In this document: positions 46,086 through 57,085 of the stretch, piece after piece
Layout of the letters: the number at the start of each line of letters is the position of its first letter
How positions within the stretch are numbered: the first letter of the stretch is position 1
Source of the DNA: Hypericum androsaemum
Lineage: Eukaryota; Streptophyta; Magnoliopsida; Malpighiales; Hypericaceae
DNA length: 64,000 nt
NCBI GenBank assembly: GCA_963995505.1
Contig: OZ023181.1
Span: forward strand, 10,288,221 to 10,352,220
Reading direction: 5' to 3'
Position numbers and translations under genes: made by a program
Notes under the pieces: generated by a model
What the model was told of the DNA's origin: nothing
What the model saw: only the letters and a program-made list of their open reading frames with translations
Databases searched by the model: none

Positions 46086-48830
46086 GTGGTAATGCACAGC
46101 ATTAACCTTGAAGATGAAGTCAAACCAAAGGTAGAGCACAGACGAAGACTTAACCACAATACAATGGAAGTGGTCAAGAAAGAAATAATCAAACTTCTTG
46201 ATGCGGGAATTATCTATGCCATATCCGATAGAAAATGGGTTAGTCCAATCCAATGCGTACCCAAAAAAATGAGGGATGAATGTATGATGAGTCTGGAAAC
46301 ACTCTATCATCTATGTATGTTTTAGTGTCAATTTTCTATTGTTTATAGTATTTTTGTTTGTTATGTATCATTGCATTGTTATATATCGTGCTTTGAATAT
46401 TTTAGTGTAGTTCTTGTGATTTTCATTATGTTTCGTTCATATTTATTACTAGGAGGCTTTGTGGTGATGCGAGGAGGATATTGGTGCACTTTGGAGCGTG
46501 TCAAAGGCTATTGGATCAGCCTTGAAGAATGGTGCATGATCGGGACGGTGACGACATTGGGCAAACTGACCTCGAGTGACTCAAATGAAGATAACTTTTG
46601 TGTACAAAGTCCAATAGAGACGAGTGAGGCGGTTCTAGAGAAGACATCCGTGGCTACAACTTTATCTCTATGGTCTTCTTCAAATTCAAAGTCTAAAAGG
46701 GTGAAAACGTGTATAAAGTCAAGCCTCAAATCTGAGAACTCGCCTACTCGAAATTGGCAGAAATTCATGGCCCATTTTGGGATCATTCTGGAATTGTCCA
46801 TGACTTTTCATGGCTGCCACTCCACCACTTCATGGCTGGCATTCCATTACCTAACTCACTAACTTCACTCCACTACCTCCCCATTTTTCCTCCACTACCT
46901 CCCCATTTTCCTCCACTACCTCCCCCTTTTCCTCCACTACAACCATCTTTCCACTCCACTACTCCATTAACTCCCTCTCTCTTTTAGAAAAACGTGGCTC
47001 ATCATACAAGGGAGGAGGAGAGAAAAACGTGGCCAACCATTGTAGGACTTAGGGAGAAAACGTTTTCCAACCATTGTAGAAGCTAGGAGAGGAGTTGTAG
47101 AGAGAGCTTAGAGAGGAGCTTGGAAGGAACTTAAAGAAGGAGCTAGGAGGGAGCTCTTGAAGACTCATTGAGCTTTCCTAAACTCTTCCTTTATGTTCAT
47201 GTTCTATTTACTTTGTTCAATGGATAATTTGTGTTATTTGTTGAATATGTGTGAGTAGTTGATTTGTGGGTTAGGTGCCTTGATGGCATCTACTTAGCCT
47301 ATGGTTTAGTGGGGTTAAAATATTAAAGTTTGTGAAGTAGTTAATGAGTTTAATGCTTAATCTTTCTTGATCACCTTGATTATGAACTAAATTAATTCTA
47401 ATCGCCGGGAGGGGTTAGGATTGATGGACCATTTAACTAGTTAACTAGTTGCCTATTGATGAGGGATCTCATTAGGTGGTTAGTTGTCCAAAGGGTGATA
47501 GTCATAATTGATAATTAGTTGGATTAGTTTGCTAATTAGTCGCGGGAGTACGGTTAGTTCAACTAAGCCTAATTAATGATCGATTTAGACTAATTAATGG
47601 TGGAAGCATTGATTAGTTTCTTAAGAAATACCCGGACCACAACACAAACTCAATAAATCCCATGTGCCATTTGGTTATTTAGGTGTCATTGGCACCAAGC
47701 CCACTCTTTCCTTTATTGTTTAAATCATCTTCTAGTTTAGTCATTGTAGTAACCAACTCGTGTTTGGAATTGACAAATCCATCACTTGTAGTCCTAAACT
47801 AGTTGTCGAGTCATATTTGTGGCCTAACACTTAGTCCTCGTGGTACGACAATTCCGTACTTACTCTTTATTGCAAGACGGGCGTAAAAATCCCTCCCAAC
47901 AATGTACAAACCAATGATGAAGGAGAGCTAATATTGACTCAGAAAGTCACTAGTTGGCAAGTTAGTATTGATTACAGGAAGCTTAATACAGCCACCAAGA
48001 AATATCGCTTTCCCCTCTTGTTCATCGAATATATGCTTGAATGTATAGCTGGTCATGCTTATTACTGCTTTCTTGATGGATATTTTGGGTATAACCAAGT
48101 CCCTATTTACCCATGTAACCAGGAAAAAACCATGTTGACCTGTCCATTTGGGTCATTTGCGTACCGACGAATGCTATTTGGACTCTGTAATGCACCAGCT
48201 ACCTTCCAACGATGCATGATAGCCATTTTCTGGGGCATAAACAAAGACATCTTGGAAATCTTCATGGATTATTTTTAGTTTTTGGGGATTCATTTAAAAG
48301 TTGCCTACACAACCTAGATAGGATATTGGAATGCTGTGAGGAAGAGAGATTAGTTTTATTAGGAGAAGTGCCATTTTATGGTAGATGAAGGAATTGTATT
48401 GGGCCACAAAATTTCAATGGCAGGTATTGAAGTCGATCGTGCTAAGACAGAGGCAATAAAGAAAATGCAGCCAACATCGACAGTCAGAGGGATTCAAGCA
48501 TTCATGGGGCATTACGAATTCTATCACCGCTTTATTAAATACTTCTCGAACATCATAAAACCCCTCACCAATCTCCTAAAAAGGGATACGATTTTTGAGT
48601 TTGACAAACATTGCTTGACAGCATTCAAGAGACACCAAGAAGCCTTGGTTACAGTACTAGTGAATACATCACCATCGTGGGATTTACCCTTTGAACTTAT
48701 GTGCGATGCGAGTAATGAAGAAATTGGGTGTGTTCTAGGATAACACAAGGAGGGGAAACCGCATGTCATTTACTATGCAAGCAAAGTTTTAACGGAGGCC
48801 TCAATTGAACTACACCACAACCGAGAAAGA
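46086..48830 (+). pseudogene. Athila-type reverse transcriptase and RNase H, element F
   Basis: 46086-46280: VEHRRRLNHNTMEVVKKEI and LLDAGIIYAISDRKWVSPIQ, then a solo LTR. From 47907: SIDYRKLNTATKKYRFPL, FLDGYFGYNQVPI, FAYRRMLFGLCNAPATFQ and IFMDYF, where FMDDF is expected, so one catalytic Asp is changed. RNase H: SPSWDLPFELMCDASNEEIG, HVIYYASKVL. Stops near 48278-48377 and at 48741. The frame ends at the element E insertion. Confidence 0.85.
46285..47901 (+). mobile_element. Solo LTR, 1,617 bp, with perfect ATGTA duplication
   Basis: TGATGAGTCTGG to CCCTCCCAACA. ATGTA at 46280-46284 and 47902-47906. Removing it rejoins the Athila pol sequence, apart from one extra A just before. Layout and the GCTAGGAGGGAGCTCTTGAA and GACGGGCGT segments resemble the LTR at 6260-7741, so it belongs to the same LARD/Tat-like group. 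Internal CCTCCACTACCTCCCCATTT repeats lie near 46870-46930. Confidence 0.92.
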
Positions 48831-48834
48831 AATG

Positions 48835-49590
48835 TGATGTTCGCAAAATTGAGAACAATTAAATGCACAACCAAATAGTATAATAATTAAGTAAGGTTCG
48901 TAACTGAGGGTTGGAACACAAAATCAAGGCAAACTATTATTTGAAGCAGGGGAATTAAGAGGTTTATAAGGTAGGTAATGGATTAAAAAAAGTAAAATAA
49001 GCAGTACAAAAATAAAAGAGTTGTAAATTCAATGGAGATAAACGAGCATGATACCCTTATGAATTAATTACCTATGTCGAGATTATGGTTCTTATGAAGC
49101 TTCAACTAGTACCCAGAGTGTTCTAAAGTATCTCCTTAACGCTTTCGCTCATTAGGTTGACAAAACCAAACTAGCAAAGACCTAGGTTACTAATCAATGC
49201 TTTCACTCATCAATTAGACATAAAACTAGACTAATCCAATTATGAAGATTCCTCCTAACGGGTTATCGTTACAATATTAAGATGTCTCATTAATATCTAA
49301 GAATATGCTAATTGGTTCTTTCCATTAACTCAAGTGTCTTTCGGTCCACTCTTGCTAACTCTAATCATAATCTAAGTGGCCAATTTAGATTAAGTATTAA
49401 GCATACCAAATAACAACTAATGCCAAAGATATTTGAACCACAATCTAATATAGATAATCAATCACATAATTAGGGCATCGTACTCACAAGAGAACTACTC
49501 ACTTAGTATAATCATAAAGCACATGACATTAATGGAAGAATAATAACGAATAGCATAAAAGATAGAGATAGAGAAAGCTTAGTCGTTTCA
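48835..49590 (-). repeat. Partial 3' LTR of element E
   Basis: Matches 53740-54495. At AAAGCTTAGTCGTTT it jumps to internal sequence equal to 37409 onward, so the remaining LTR and the adjacent PPT were deleted. Confidence 0.75.
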
Positions 49591-50378
49591 CCTAGCCCTA
49601 AAACAGTTTCAGATTAGTGGTTAGCTTTACTCAGTTGGCGTCTTAGGAGTTCACTCGTAGATTGGTAGGCAGAGTCCAACACCAATCCCATGGCTCACTT
49701 ATTTTCCTACAACGATCTCCGAGCTTATCCTGATTAGGTTGGAGTTCACCCCTACTAAGATCCATCTTTCTATTTTTATGGATCTTTCCACACCATCCAT
49801 TCACATATCACAATCCACATATAGCATTAAACATTCCATACATTCCACAACTACTTCCATCGCATCCTTTTCTTTCTTTCTTTCTTTTCATAACTTTTTT
49901 CCATTTTTCCATTTTTTCATCATTCTCTATTTTTTTCCCTTCCGGGTAAGGGCTTTGCTCCAATTTTTGACCTAACCGCTGCCCTTCACCTAAAAGATTT
50001 TTCAAAAATGGGTTTTTGGCAGCAAGCACATCACTCGGTTAGACGCATAAGTTAGCTAAAACCTTTTACTATACAGGTGGGGTTTGGTTCCTTCAACTAC
50101 TCATGTGTTCTCTTGGTTCTGTATCTAGCAATCACTTAATCCAATTATGAGATTTTAAAAAGCAAGAACCACTTCTCAATATGGGTTTAATCCTATCATT
50201 GCTACTCTTGTCCTGACATGAACCTTCTTAAGGATATTCGGTTGCTAGGAAGCCAACAATTCAAGGGTGAAGTTTCCTCATCTGCTTATGACACCATATC
50301 AGACATAAGCACACTCCTACCTGACACCTAGACTTGATCGCATACGCTAAACCGAAACAAAAACATATGTTTGACACG

Positions 50379-50397
50379 CCCCCCCCCCCCCCCCCCC
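50379..50397 (-). repeat. Homopolymer run of 19 C (G on the element strand)
   Basis: Follows TTTGACACG. The equivalent place in element D has only ACACCC. On the minus strand it is a G run just after a GAGGACACTG motif. Confidence 0.9.
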
Positions 50398-50830
50398 AGT
50401 TATTGAACACAGTGTCCTTAGTGTGGAGGCAAGTCACAAACAAACATCACAAGACACGAAACAAGAACATCACAAGGCACATAAACAGAAACATAAATAG
50501 ATGTATAACAGAAATAAAAAGAGGAGAGGACTGGTACTGCCCTGTCAATCTCGAGAAGGAGGTGGTGGGAAAGGTTGGTGGTGTTTTGCTCTAACTGCCT
50601 TTTCGTGCATTGAATTTTCTGTAGCGACTGGCTAATTCTGCTTCAGTTTGGTTTTCCTCTTTTTGAAACCTCCTGCAAAGGCCACTAAAATACTAAATGA
50701 ACATTACAATACTGAAATAAACACAAAATATAATTAAATACTAAATGTGATAATTTAGAGTCGTTAGCTTGATTGTGTTACTCCCTTTGGCACTACAGTG
50801 GACGGAGGCGCTTATCGGTTACTTAGAACT

Positions 50831-51451
50831 CTATTTCATCTGGCCTATGCACAGAAGTAGCTTGCCATTATGGATGTCCACCATTGCATGACATGTACCG
50901 AGGAATGGATGTCCTAGAATTAGTGGGTAACTTGCATCTGCAGCGTAGTCTAGCACCACAAAGTTTACAGGTATGAGAGACTTATCGACTTTGATTATCA
51001 CATCCTCCACGATTCCATATGGCCTTTTGACTGATTGATCGGCTAGTTGAAGGTACATCCCCGTTGGCTTGAGGCCTCCAAGTTCAAGTTTCCTAAAAAT
51101 AGTTAGAGGCATGAGGTTAACATTAGCACCCAAATCACATAAGCAATGCGAAAATTGAATACCATAAATATTGCAAGGAATAGTAAAACTCCCTGGATCT
51201 TTTAGTTTTGGCAGTATGCCATTTTCTACCAAAGGGGTCATCTTGCCATCATTCTGCCTCTTCCTCCTCGCGATGATTTCCTTCAGAAACTCATCATATT
51301 GCGGCCTTTTATCTAACATCTCCAAGAAAGAGACATGGCATTGAATTTCTTCCATTGTTTCTATGAATTTAAGGGCCTTCTCATTGATCCTTTGCTTCCT
51401 TCTTGACTTGTTGAGGTGATGGTGGAGGAACATAAGAATCCTCTTTTTCAC
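50831..51451 (-). CDS. Athila-type gag-pro segment with aspartic protease, element E
   Basis: 206 codons open throughout. CHVSFLEMLDKRPQYDEFLKE and LPKLKDPGSFTIPC precede the protease motif CDLGANVNLMP, where DLGA replaces the usual DTGA/DSGA as in other Athila elements. Then come LADQSVKRPYGIVEDVIIKV and YPLILGHPFLGTC. Sequence upstream to 51620 is a Pro/Lys-rich linker in the same element. The protein would be part of a polyprotein; it cannot act alone. Confidence 0.85.
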   Translation of the reverse strand: MKKRILMFLHHHLNKSRRKQRINEKALKFIETMEEIQCHVSFLEMLDKRPQYDEFLKEIIARRKRQNDGKMTPLVENGILPKLKDPGSFTIPCNIYGIQFSHCLCDLGANVNLMPLTIFRKLELGGLKPTGMYLQLADQSVKRPYGIVEDVIIKVDKSLIPVNFVVLDYAADASYPLILGHPFLGTCHAMVDIHNGKLLLCIGQMK

Positions 51452-51947
51452 TGATATAGGCTGGTGGCTCCTTCTTTTCAGTAACTACCTCATCCTCTAT
51501 GACTGGCTTGATCAGTTTGGCAAATTCTTTTGAAGTGGGTTTGTTCTCAAGTGGTGGCTTTCTCCGGAGTCTTCCAGAGAATGGAGATGGAGGGACATAA
51601 GGTGGTGGAGGAATATATGAGAGTTAGTTATTGACCAAACAAAATACAAGAAATTCTATTTTATTCTTTTTACTATTATCATTTTTTTAAGACTATTCTG
51701 CTGCATGGCGAGAGATATTCAAGATGCTCTCTCTTCCTTCCTAACCCATAAGGAAAGCTACCAAGTAGCATCTCTCTGTATGAAGTTATGAAAAGAGAGA
51801 TATCCTAACTTACTAAACCCAAGAAAGTTGAAAAGTAATATAGGCTGGTTATCATCATCATTGAATAGACCTATTTATTATAGCGTACCCATGTTTACAA
51901 CAGTGCAGGATTATATGTGTTTAAAATAAGTGGCAGATCTGGATAGG

Positions 51948-52010
51948 TAAGAAATAACCCGTTATGCCAAAAGATGCGGTCAATACAGCAAGAACCATAA
52001 CTGTAACCCA
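51948..52010 (-). pseudogene. petB: petB-like (cytochrome b6) fragment
   Basis: Minus-strand reading [20 protein letters not shown] matches the plastid cytochrome b6 segment [20 protein letters not shown], known from memory of the family. Similarity ends abruptly on both sides. Confidence 0.7.
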
Positions 52011-52074
52011 AATCTGCAGTTCCTAATGGAATAGGTAATAAAGTAACTTTGCCGCCCACTGCCACTAAATCATC
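52006..52074 (-). pseudogene. psaA: psaA-like fragment
   Basis: Minus-strand reading [19 protein letters not shown] followed by TAD resembles the psaA stretch [19 protein letters not shown]. It joins the petB piece without a spacer. Confidence 0.7.
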
Positions 52075-52076
52075 GC

Positions 52077-52147
52077 CCCCCCAAGGATTATAACCCGCGA
52101 TATTTTATACCCAAAATAAATGCGCTACCAAACTGCGCTACATCCCT
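52077..52147 (-). tRNA. trnP-UGG: Degenerate plastid-type tRNA-Pro (UGG)
   Basis: Reads AGGGATGTAGCGCAGTTTGG, then TAGCGCATTTATTTTGGGTA with anticodon TGG, then CGCGGGTTATAATCC. The 5' acceptor, D arm and anticodon arm match plastid trnP. The 3' acceptor is replaced by a G run that no longer pairs, so it is a pseudogene. Confidence 0.75.
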
Positions 52148-52383
52148 TTCAATTGGTTTACAATTATATTGTAGAGAATGCCCCTCTTGTTTTCCACATA
52201 CTTAGTTCATTTTCTCCATGGCCATCACTAATCCCTTTGAGTGTTTGCTGCAGCCAAATTTTTGAGTTCAATCTCCATCTTGAGTTGTATGGCCTGCCCT
52301 TTTAGGTATGTCTCAAACTCTTATTGACGTGCCTCACAATGATCCATCCGATGCACAGTTATAGTTTCTTGTTGGATGGATTG

Positions 52384-53626
52384 CTAGACTACCCCTACCA
52401 ATTGGTCATTCTTGGAGAAGATGTTGACTTGGTCTCTAACTAATTGATCAATCTTGTCACCCATTTCTTTGACTTGATCTGCTAAATATGGCTTTTTGGG
52501 TTCTTGTTGAGCACCAGTGTTGTTTGCCTGCTGGCCAAATTGAGAGAAATTTGGCTGAGCATTAGTTTGCTTTGAGTAGCCCATTCCTGGTGGTGTTATA
52601 TCAGCAATGGCCTGAATCTCTTCCAACATTGGATAGTCAGTTGTGGAATGTGCTCCTTTGCAAAGCTAACAAGTGTCTTGCACCACAGCTGCATGTTCCT
52701 TGTCCTTCATCAAATTTTTAAGTCTTTTGTTAAGTGCTTCTATTTGAGCTTCGAGCTTCATGTTGGCATTCACTTCGAGTACACCTCAGGTTGCTTCCTT
52801 ACGTGGTTGCCTAGCATGTTCTTTTGGCCACATACCATTCACTTCAGCCATCTCCTCTATTAAGCGAGTAGCCTTATCATCGGTCTTCCTTAAAAACACC
52901 CCTTGAGATGAGGTGTCAATATGGTCACGCGATGGGTCATCCAACCCATTGTAAAAGATCTTTATGAGCTTGTCCTGAGTTATGCCATATTGAGAGAAGG
53001 CACTTTGGAGATCCTTGAACCGTTCCCAAGCTTCATAAATACTCTCCCCATCTGCTTCTATAAAGATGTTGAGTTCTTGCAAGAGTTTGGCTAACTTGGC
53101 CATAGAAAAGAACTTCCTAAAGAAAGTCTAGGCCAGATCAGTCCAACTTCTTATTGTCTCTCCTTTCAACTTGTTGTACCAAACATGAGCTCGGTCTTTC
53201 AAAGAAAAGTGGAAGAGACGCAGCTTCAAGACATCATCATCAACATTTTGGAACTTCATAATATTGCAGATATCTTCAAATCGAGAGAGATGGTCTTGAG
53301 GGTCTTCGCTTGGCAAGCCACCAAATTGGACCGAGTTTTGCAATATTTCAACAATGGCTGCTGGGATCTGGAAAGCATTAGGACCTACAGGTGGTTGTTG
53401 TAAACCATTAGGATTCCTATTCCGTGTAGGGACAGATGATTCCAGCAGCATCCTTCATTCGTGGAGCATCCCATATAGCTTGGAGCGCTCCATCTTCCTG
53501 ATTGTGTGCCATTGTTTTGGCTTGGTCTCTCTTCTCATGCCTAATTATCCTTTCGAGTGCTCCGATGTCAACCTTAAGCACAGCATTTGTGTCAAGGTCT
53601 AGTCCTTCACTACGGGTTCTTGGCAT
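52384..53626 (-). pseudogene. Athila-type gag, element E
   Basis: Right to left: N-terminus (53626-53417, with MPRTRSEGLDLDTNAV), gag core (53451-53128: GLPSEDPQDHLSRFEDIC, FSLKDRAHVWYNKL), then ESIYEAWERFKDLQSAF and QDKLIKIFYNGLDD (53103-52786). A zinc-knuckle-type remnant follows near 52660, and then a Gln/Asn-rich segment (52629-52384). Frames shift twice and stop codons separate the parts. Confidence 0.85.
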
Positions 53627-53720
53627 GAACTAGAGAATCCTGAAAAAGAGAGCACATGAAATTAGCAAGGTTGCTACACAAAACCAATTGCTTTGACTTT
53701 ATGTCCTAAAATCTCAGTTA

Positions 53721-53737
53721 CGTGTCGACGGCACCAA
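53721..53737 (-). promoter_or_regulatory. Primer-binding site of element E
   Basis: On the minus strand TGGTGCCGTCGACACG stands next to the LTR. The first part resembles the Athila-type TGGCGCCGTTG site; the rest has diverged. Confidence 0.6.
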
Positions 53738-53739
53738 TT

Positions 53740-55325
53740 TGATATACGCAAAATTAAGAACAATTAAACGCACAGCCAAATAGAATAGTGATTAAGTAAT
53801 GTTCGTAAATGAGGGTTGGAAAATGAAATCAAGGCAATGTATTATGTGAAGTGGGAGAATTAAGAGGTTTATAAGGTAGGTAATAGATTAAAAAAAAGTA
53901 AACTAAGCAGTACGAAAATAAAAGACTTGTAAATTAAATGGGGATAAATGAGTACGATACCCTTATGAATTAATTATAAATGTCGAGATTATGGTTCTTG
54001 TGAAGCTCCAACTAGTACCCGGAGTATTCTAAAGTATCTTCCTAACGCTTTCGCTCATTAGGGTGACAAAACCAAACTAGCAAAGACCTAAATTACTAAT
54101 TAATGCTTTCGCTCATCACTTAGACCTAGAACTAAACTAATCTAATTATGAAGATTCCTCCTAACGGGTTACCCTTACGATAATAAGACATCTCATTAAT
54201 ATCTAAGAATATGTGAATTGGCTCTTTTCATTAACTCAAGTATCTTTCACTCCACTCTTGCTAACTCTAATCATAATCTAAGTAGCTAATTTAGATTAAG
54301 CATTAAGCATACCAACTAATAACTAATGCCAAAGATATTCGAACCACAATCTAACAAAGATAATCAATCACGTAATTAGGGCATCGCACTCACAAAAGAA
54401 CTACTCACTAAGCATAATCATAAAGCACATGACATTAATGGAAGACAAAATAACGAATAGCATAAAAGATAGAGATAGAGAAAGCTTAATCGTTCGAGCA
54501 AGCCTCGCTGATCTCCTTCACGTAGCTACCCAGAATCATGACTTTATTAATGATCAAAAGTAGTCTCAATGTCGCACTCAAAAGTATGTATAAAATCTAC
54601 TAGACTAAGGCTTATATATAGCCAAACGTCTAACACAAAAATAGGAAAACCTAGAGGACGTTAACCTAAAATAAAAGTCTAACTAGCCAAGTAATGAGAT
54701 AACTAATATAATTATGGTTCTAAGCCCAAAATAGGAGGCCAAGAGTCGAATAAAATTGAAGCAAATCTAAAACCCGACTAATTAAGAAGCATCAAAAAAA
54801 TCTATCTCGGGGGACTGGCGACCGCTAATAAACTGGCGGCCGCCAGTTGTGTCTTCATAAAACTTTCTGTCCACCCCCCTATCGATCGCCAATGCACTGG
54901 CGATGGGAATCCTTCAAGGCATGACTGGCGATTACCAGTTAACTTCTCGTCGCCAGTTGCGCCACACAGCTTCATCACATCTTTGTATTTTCCATTTTTG
55001 GCCCTCTTTGGATCCGAATTTAGTCTCAACCATAAAGACAAAATATAGATCTCTCTTCAAGCTTTTTAACGATTTCTCATTTGATGTAATTGGATACTCG
55101 AGCAGAAAGTTGTATCTCTTAAAATATGGTCTCTTAAAATTACCCCTTCAACGACCTTCAATGAGCTTCACTTCCTATCACAAAATATGATAAAGGGTAG
55201 AAGTCCACTCCATGAAAAAAATATACTAAAAAAATCATATGACTTGACATGACATGATGTAAACAACTTAAATCATGACTAAACACGCATAAAACATATG
55301 ACAAATCATGAGCGTTACACACTCA
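53740..55325 (-). repeat. LTR of element E, full length
   Basis: Plus-strand ends TGATATACGC and CACACTCA, about 1.59 kb. It has primer-site sequence on its left and polypurine sequence (complement of CACACCCCCACACTTATTTC) on its right, so it served two internal regions. Palindromes at 54814-54848 and 54923-54957. Confidence 0.75.
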
Positions 55326-55686
55326 ACACACCCCCACACTTATTTCCTTGCTTGTCCTCAAGTAAGGCACATCAGACACACTAACAATTGTTGGCCCCCC
55401 AGTAACAGTGAACTACCCAGAGAAAATCTCATATCAGCTAAATTCTGTAATTCAAGTCCAGCCCACAAATCAAAGAAGTTCCCCATAACCTAATTAAAAA
55501 GCAGAAGAGGGGTAAAAATTCAAAATACATAGACTCACTTGCTATCAGCGTACGCGCAGAAATGATCGACGTAATGTGAGCAAGCATACATCCACAAGGA
55601 ATTGGCGTACGGGGAATTTTGCATTACCACTTGGACACGTACACCAAGCCACCCTCCATGTACACTTAATTTTGCGTTAAGGTTTG

Positions 55687-56285
55687 GACACGTATGCTCA
55701 ACCCCCTCAACGTACGCACAGCCTCATCCATGTGAGCAAAAGTCACAGACGCTCAACAATTTTTAGAAAGACCTAGAACCTAGGGTTTTTGACACTCGAG
55801 TTTTATATATAAACCCTGTTAGTTCTATGTTTTAGACATTTTTTCATATATCTCTTTCTCTACACACTTTTCCTTTACATTACAACTCTTGATACTTTGA
55901 TGATCTTTCAACAGATATGGAGAATTTCATCATACTGGTGACTTCTTCCCTTTACACTATCTTTATTTTCATGCTTTTTATTATTATGGTGTTGAGTATG
56001 ATTGGTATGAATATGGAGTAGTCCTTTATTGAGTACGGTGCTCGTATGGCGTAGTTGGTAGTTTAGGTTATGGGTTGAAAATCTAAAGTAGTGGTTATTA
56101 TTCGATGTGTTTAATGTTATTTCTATTTAAACACTTTCAGCCTGGAAGCAAGTCTACCTTATGAGACCGAGAGGAGATTAGGTTAGACTATTGGTTCGGA
56201 TTGACGTTGGTGAGTGCAATACGATTTTAGTCATCTCTGTGAGACTGAGAGAATATTAGGATAACTGATCTGATCAGATGTAACT
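55687..56285 (+). repeat. LTR of Athila-type element F, 3' side
   Basis: Counterpart of 44446-45045. It continues to about 56480 with TCCTTAAGGAGGATGCTTCA sequence not present in the 5' copy. Its left limit, between 55505 and 55690, is unclear. Confidence 0.7.
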
Positions 56286-56484
56286 ATATAAGGGGTGATC
56301 CTTAAGGAGGATGCTTCATAACTGGAAAATAGATCTAGGTTGTGTCACTGGTCGCCAGCGAGAGCGGGATTAGTAATTTTAACTAGGTGGACATTCAGTT
56401 TTGCCATCTTGCGAGTGAAAGCTAGGGATCGTATTAGACAACTCTTGGATACTAGGTCTTAATAAAATCTAGAGAAAATTATCC

Positions 56485-56860
56485 CCAGGGTCCTAGGGTA
56501 TGGTTTCCCTACCCCTCGGGTCCTTAGGTTTCTAAGATGTATTTTTCCATCTCCCATGTATGGTTTTAGAAACTCTCGGGTCCCTGTCTGATTTTAGCAG
56601 CTATTTTTTTCATTTTTGTCATTAAAATGACAAAAATACCCTTAAAAACATAAACCATCTTCAACCTTCCTCTTCCCATTGATTTCATCATCTTCAACTT
56701 CGAAATATCCCCAATAGGTTCTTAATCAAAGGTCCAAAAATGGAGATGCATGGAATGTCGTAAAAAATTATCGGTTCTATCACTGAGGGTAGTGAAGCTG
56801 CACCCCTAACCGCCACCAACCCCTCCTAAACCCTAACCCTAGCCCGGTCCCTACTCTCAT
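56485..56860. other. Left flank of the MULE relic, no gene seen
   Basis: Contains two similar segments with CCCTCGGGTCC or CTCTCGGGTCC (56513-56585) and a short inverted AAAATGAC region. No matching inverted terminus was found on the right side. Confidence 0.4.
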
Positions 56861-56869
56861 CGCCTTGTC

Positions 56870-57085
56870 CTCACCCGACGATGAGCTCATCGATGTCTCT
56901 GAGGATCTCTCTCTGCTCACCACTTCTCTGCTGTAAGCGTCCTACACAACTGCTCCTACCGCAGCCTACGATGTTTGCCCGGTCGAGGAGTTGCTATCAA
57001 ACATGGGTCTCAGGCTACTGCCCGGGGAGTACTAGTCACAGGAGATCAACCGCCTCACACTTACCTACTTCATCATTGATATTGA
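56870..57085 (+). pseudogene. Possible captured fragment of a prenyltransferase beta-subunit gene
   Basis: One plus-strand frame reads PVEELLSNMGLRLLPGEY, stop, then SQEINRLTLTYFII. This resembles the N-terminal region of plant protein geranylgeranyltransferase type I beta subunits (pattern ..LLP..Y.SQEINRLTLAYF), from memory. An in-frame TAG and loss of similarity after IDIEF show a dead piece. It lies just left of a MULE transposase, opposite in orientation, as captured fragments in Pack-MULEs often do. Confidence 0.35.

Larger units (their letters stand above)
51640..52210 (-). other. Insert of plastid-like mosaic DNA in element E
   Basis: Interrupts the gag-protease linker. It contains, on the minus strand, a degenerate trnP-UGG, a psaA-like piece and a petB-like piece in direct succession. 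These are not neighbours in a plastid genome. The rest of the insert (51640-51945) and the trnP flank (52150-52210) are not assigned. Confidence 0.6.
48835..55345 (-). mobile_element. Athila-type element E, minus strand, inserted in element F
   Basis: Begins TGATGTTCGC at 48835, right after RNase H of element F. From right to left: LTR (55325-53740), primer site, gag (53626-52384), protease (51451-50831), non-coding DNA (50800-49600), and a partial LTR (49590-48835). All of RT to integrase is missing between the protease and the 3' region. Sequence right of the 53740-55325 LTR, to about 55500, is again PPT-side internal DNA, so the structure is LTR-internal-LTR-internal. Confidence 0.75.

Noticed and set aside
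50334..50594. Open frame with a PPPPPPP run
   Set aside because: The proline run is only the 19-C homopolymer read in one frame, in non-coding DNA of an Athila-type element.
48830..55560. AAATG at 48830-48834 and again at about 55552 as a target duplication for element E
   Set aside because: The right-hand AAATG is not next to an LTR end, since polypurine-side internal DNA lies between, so the match is probably chance.
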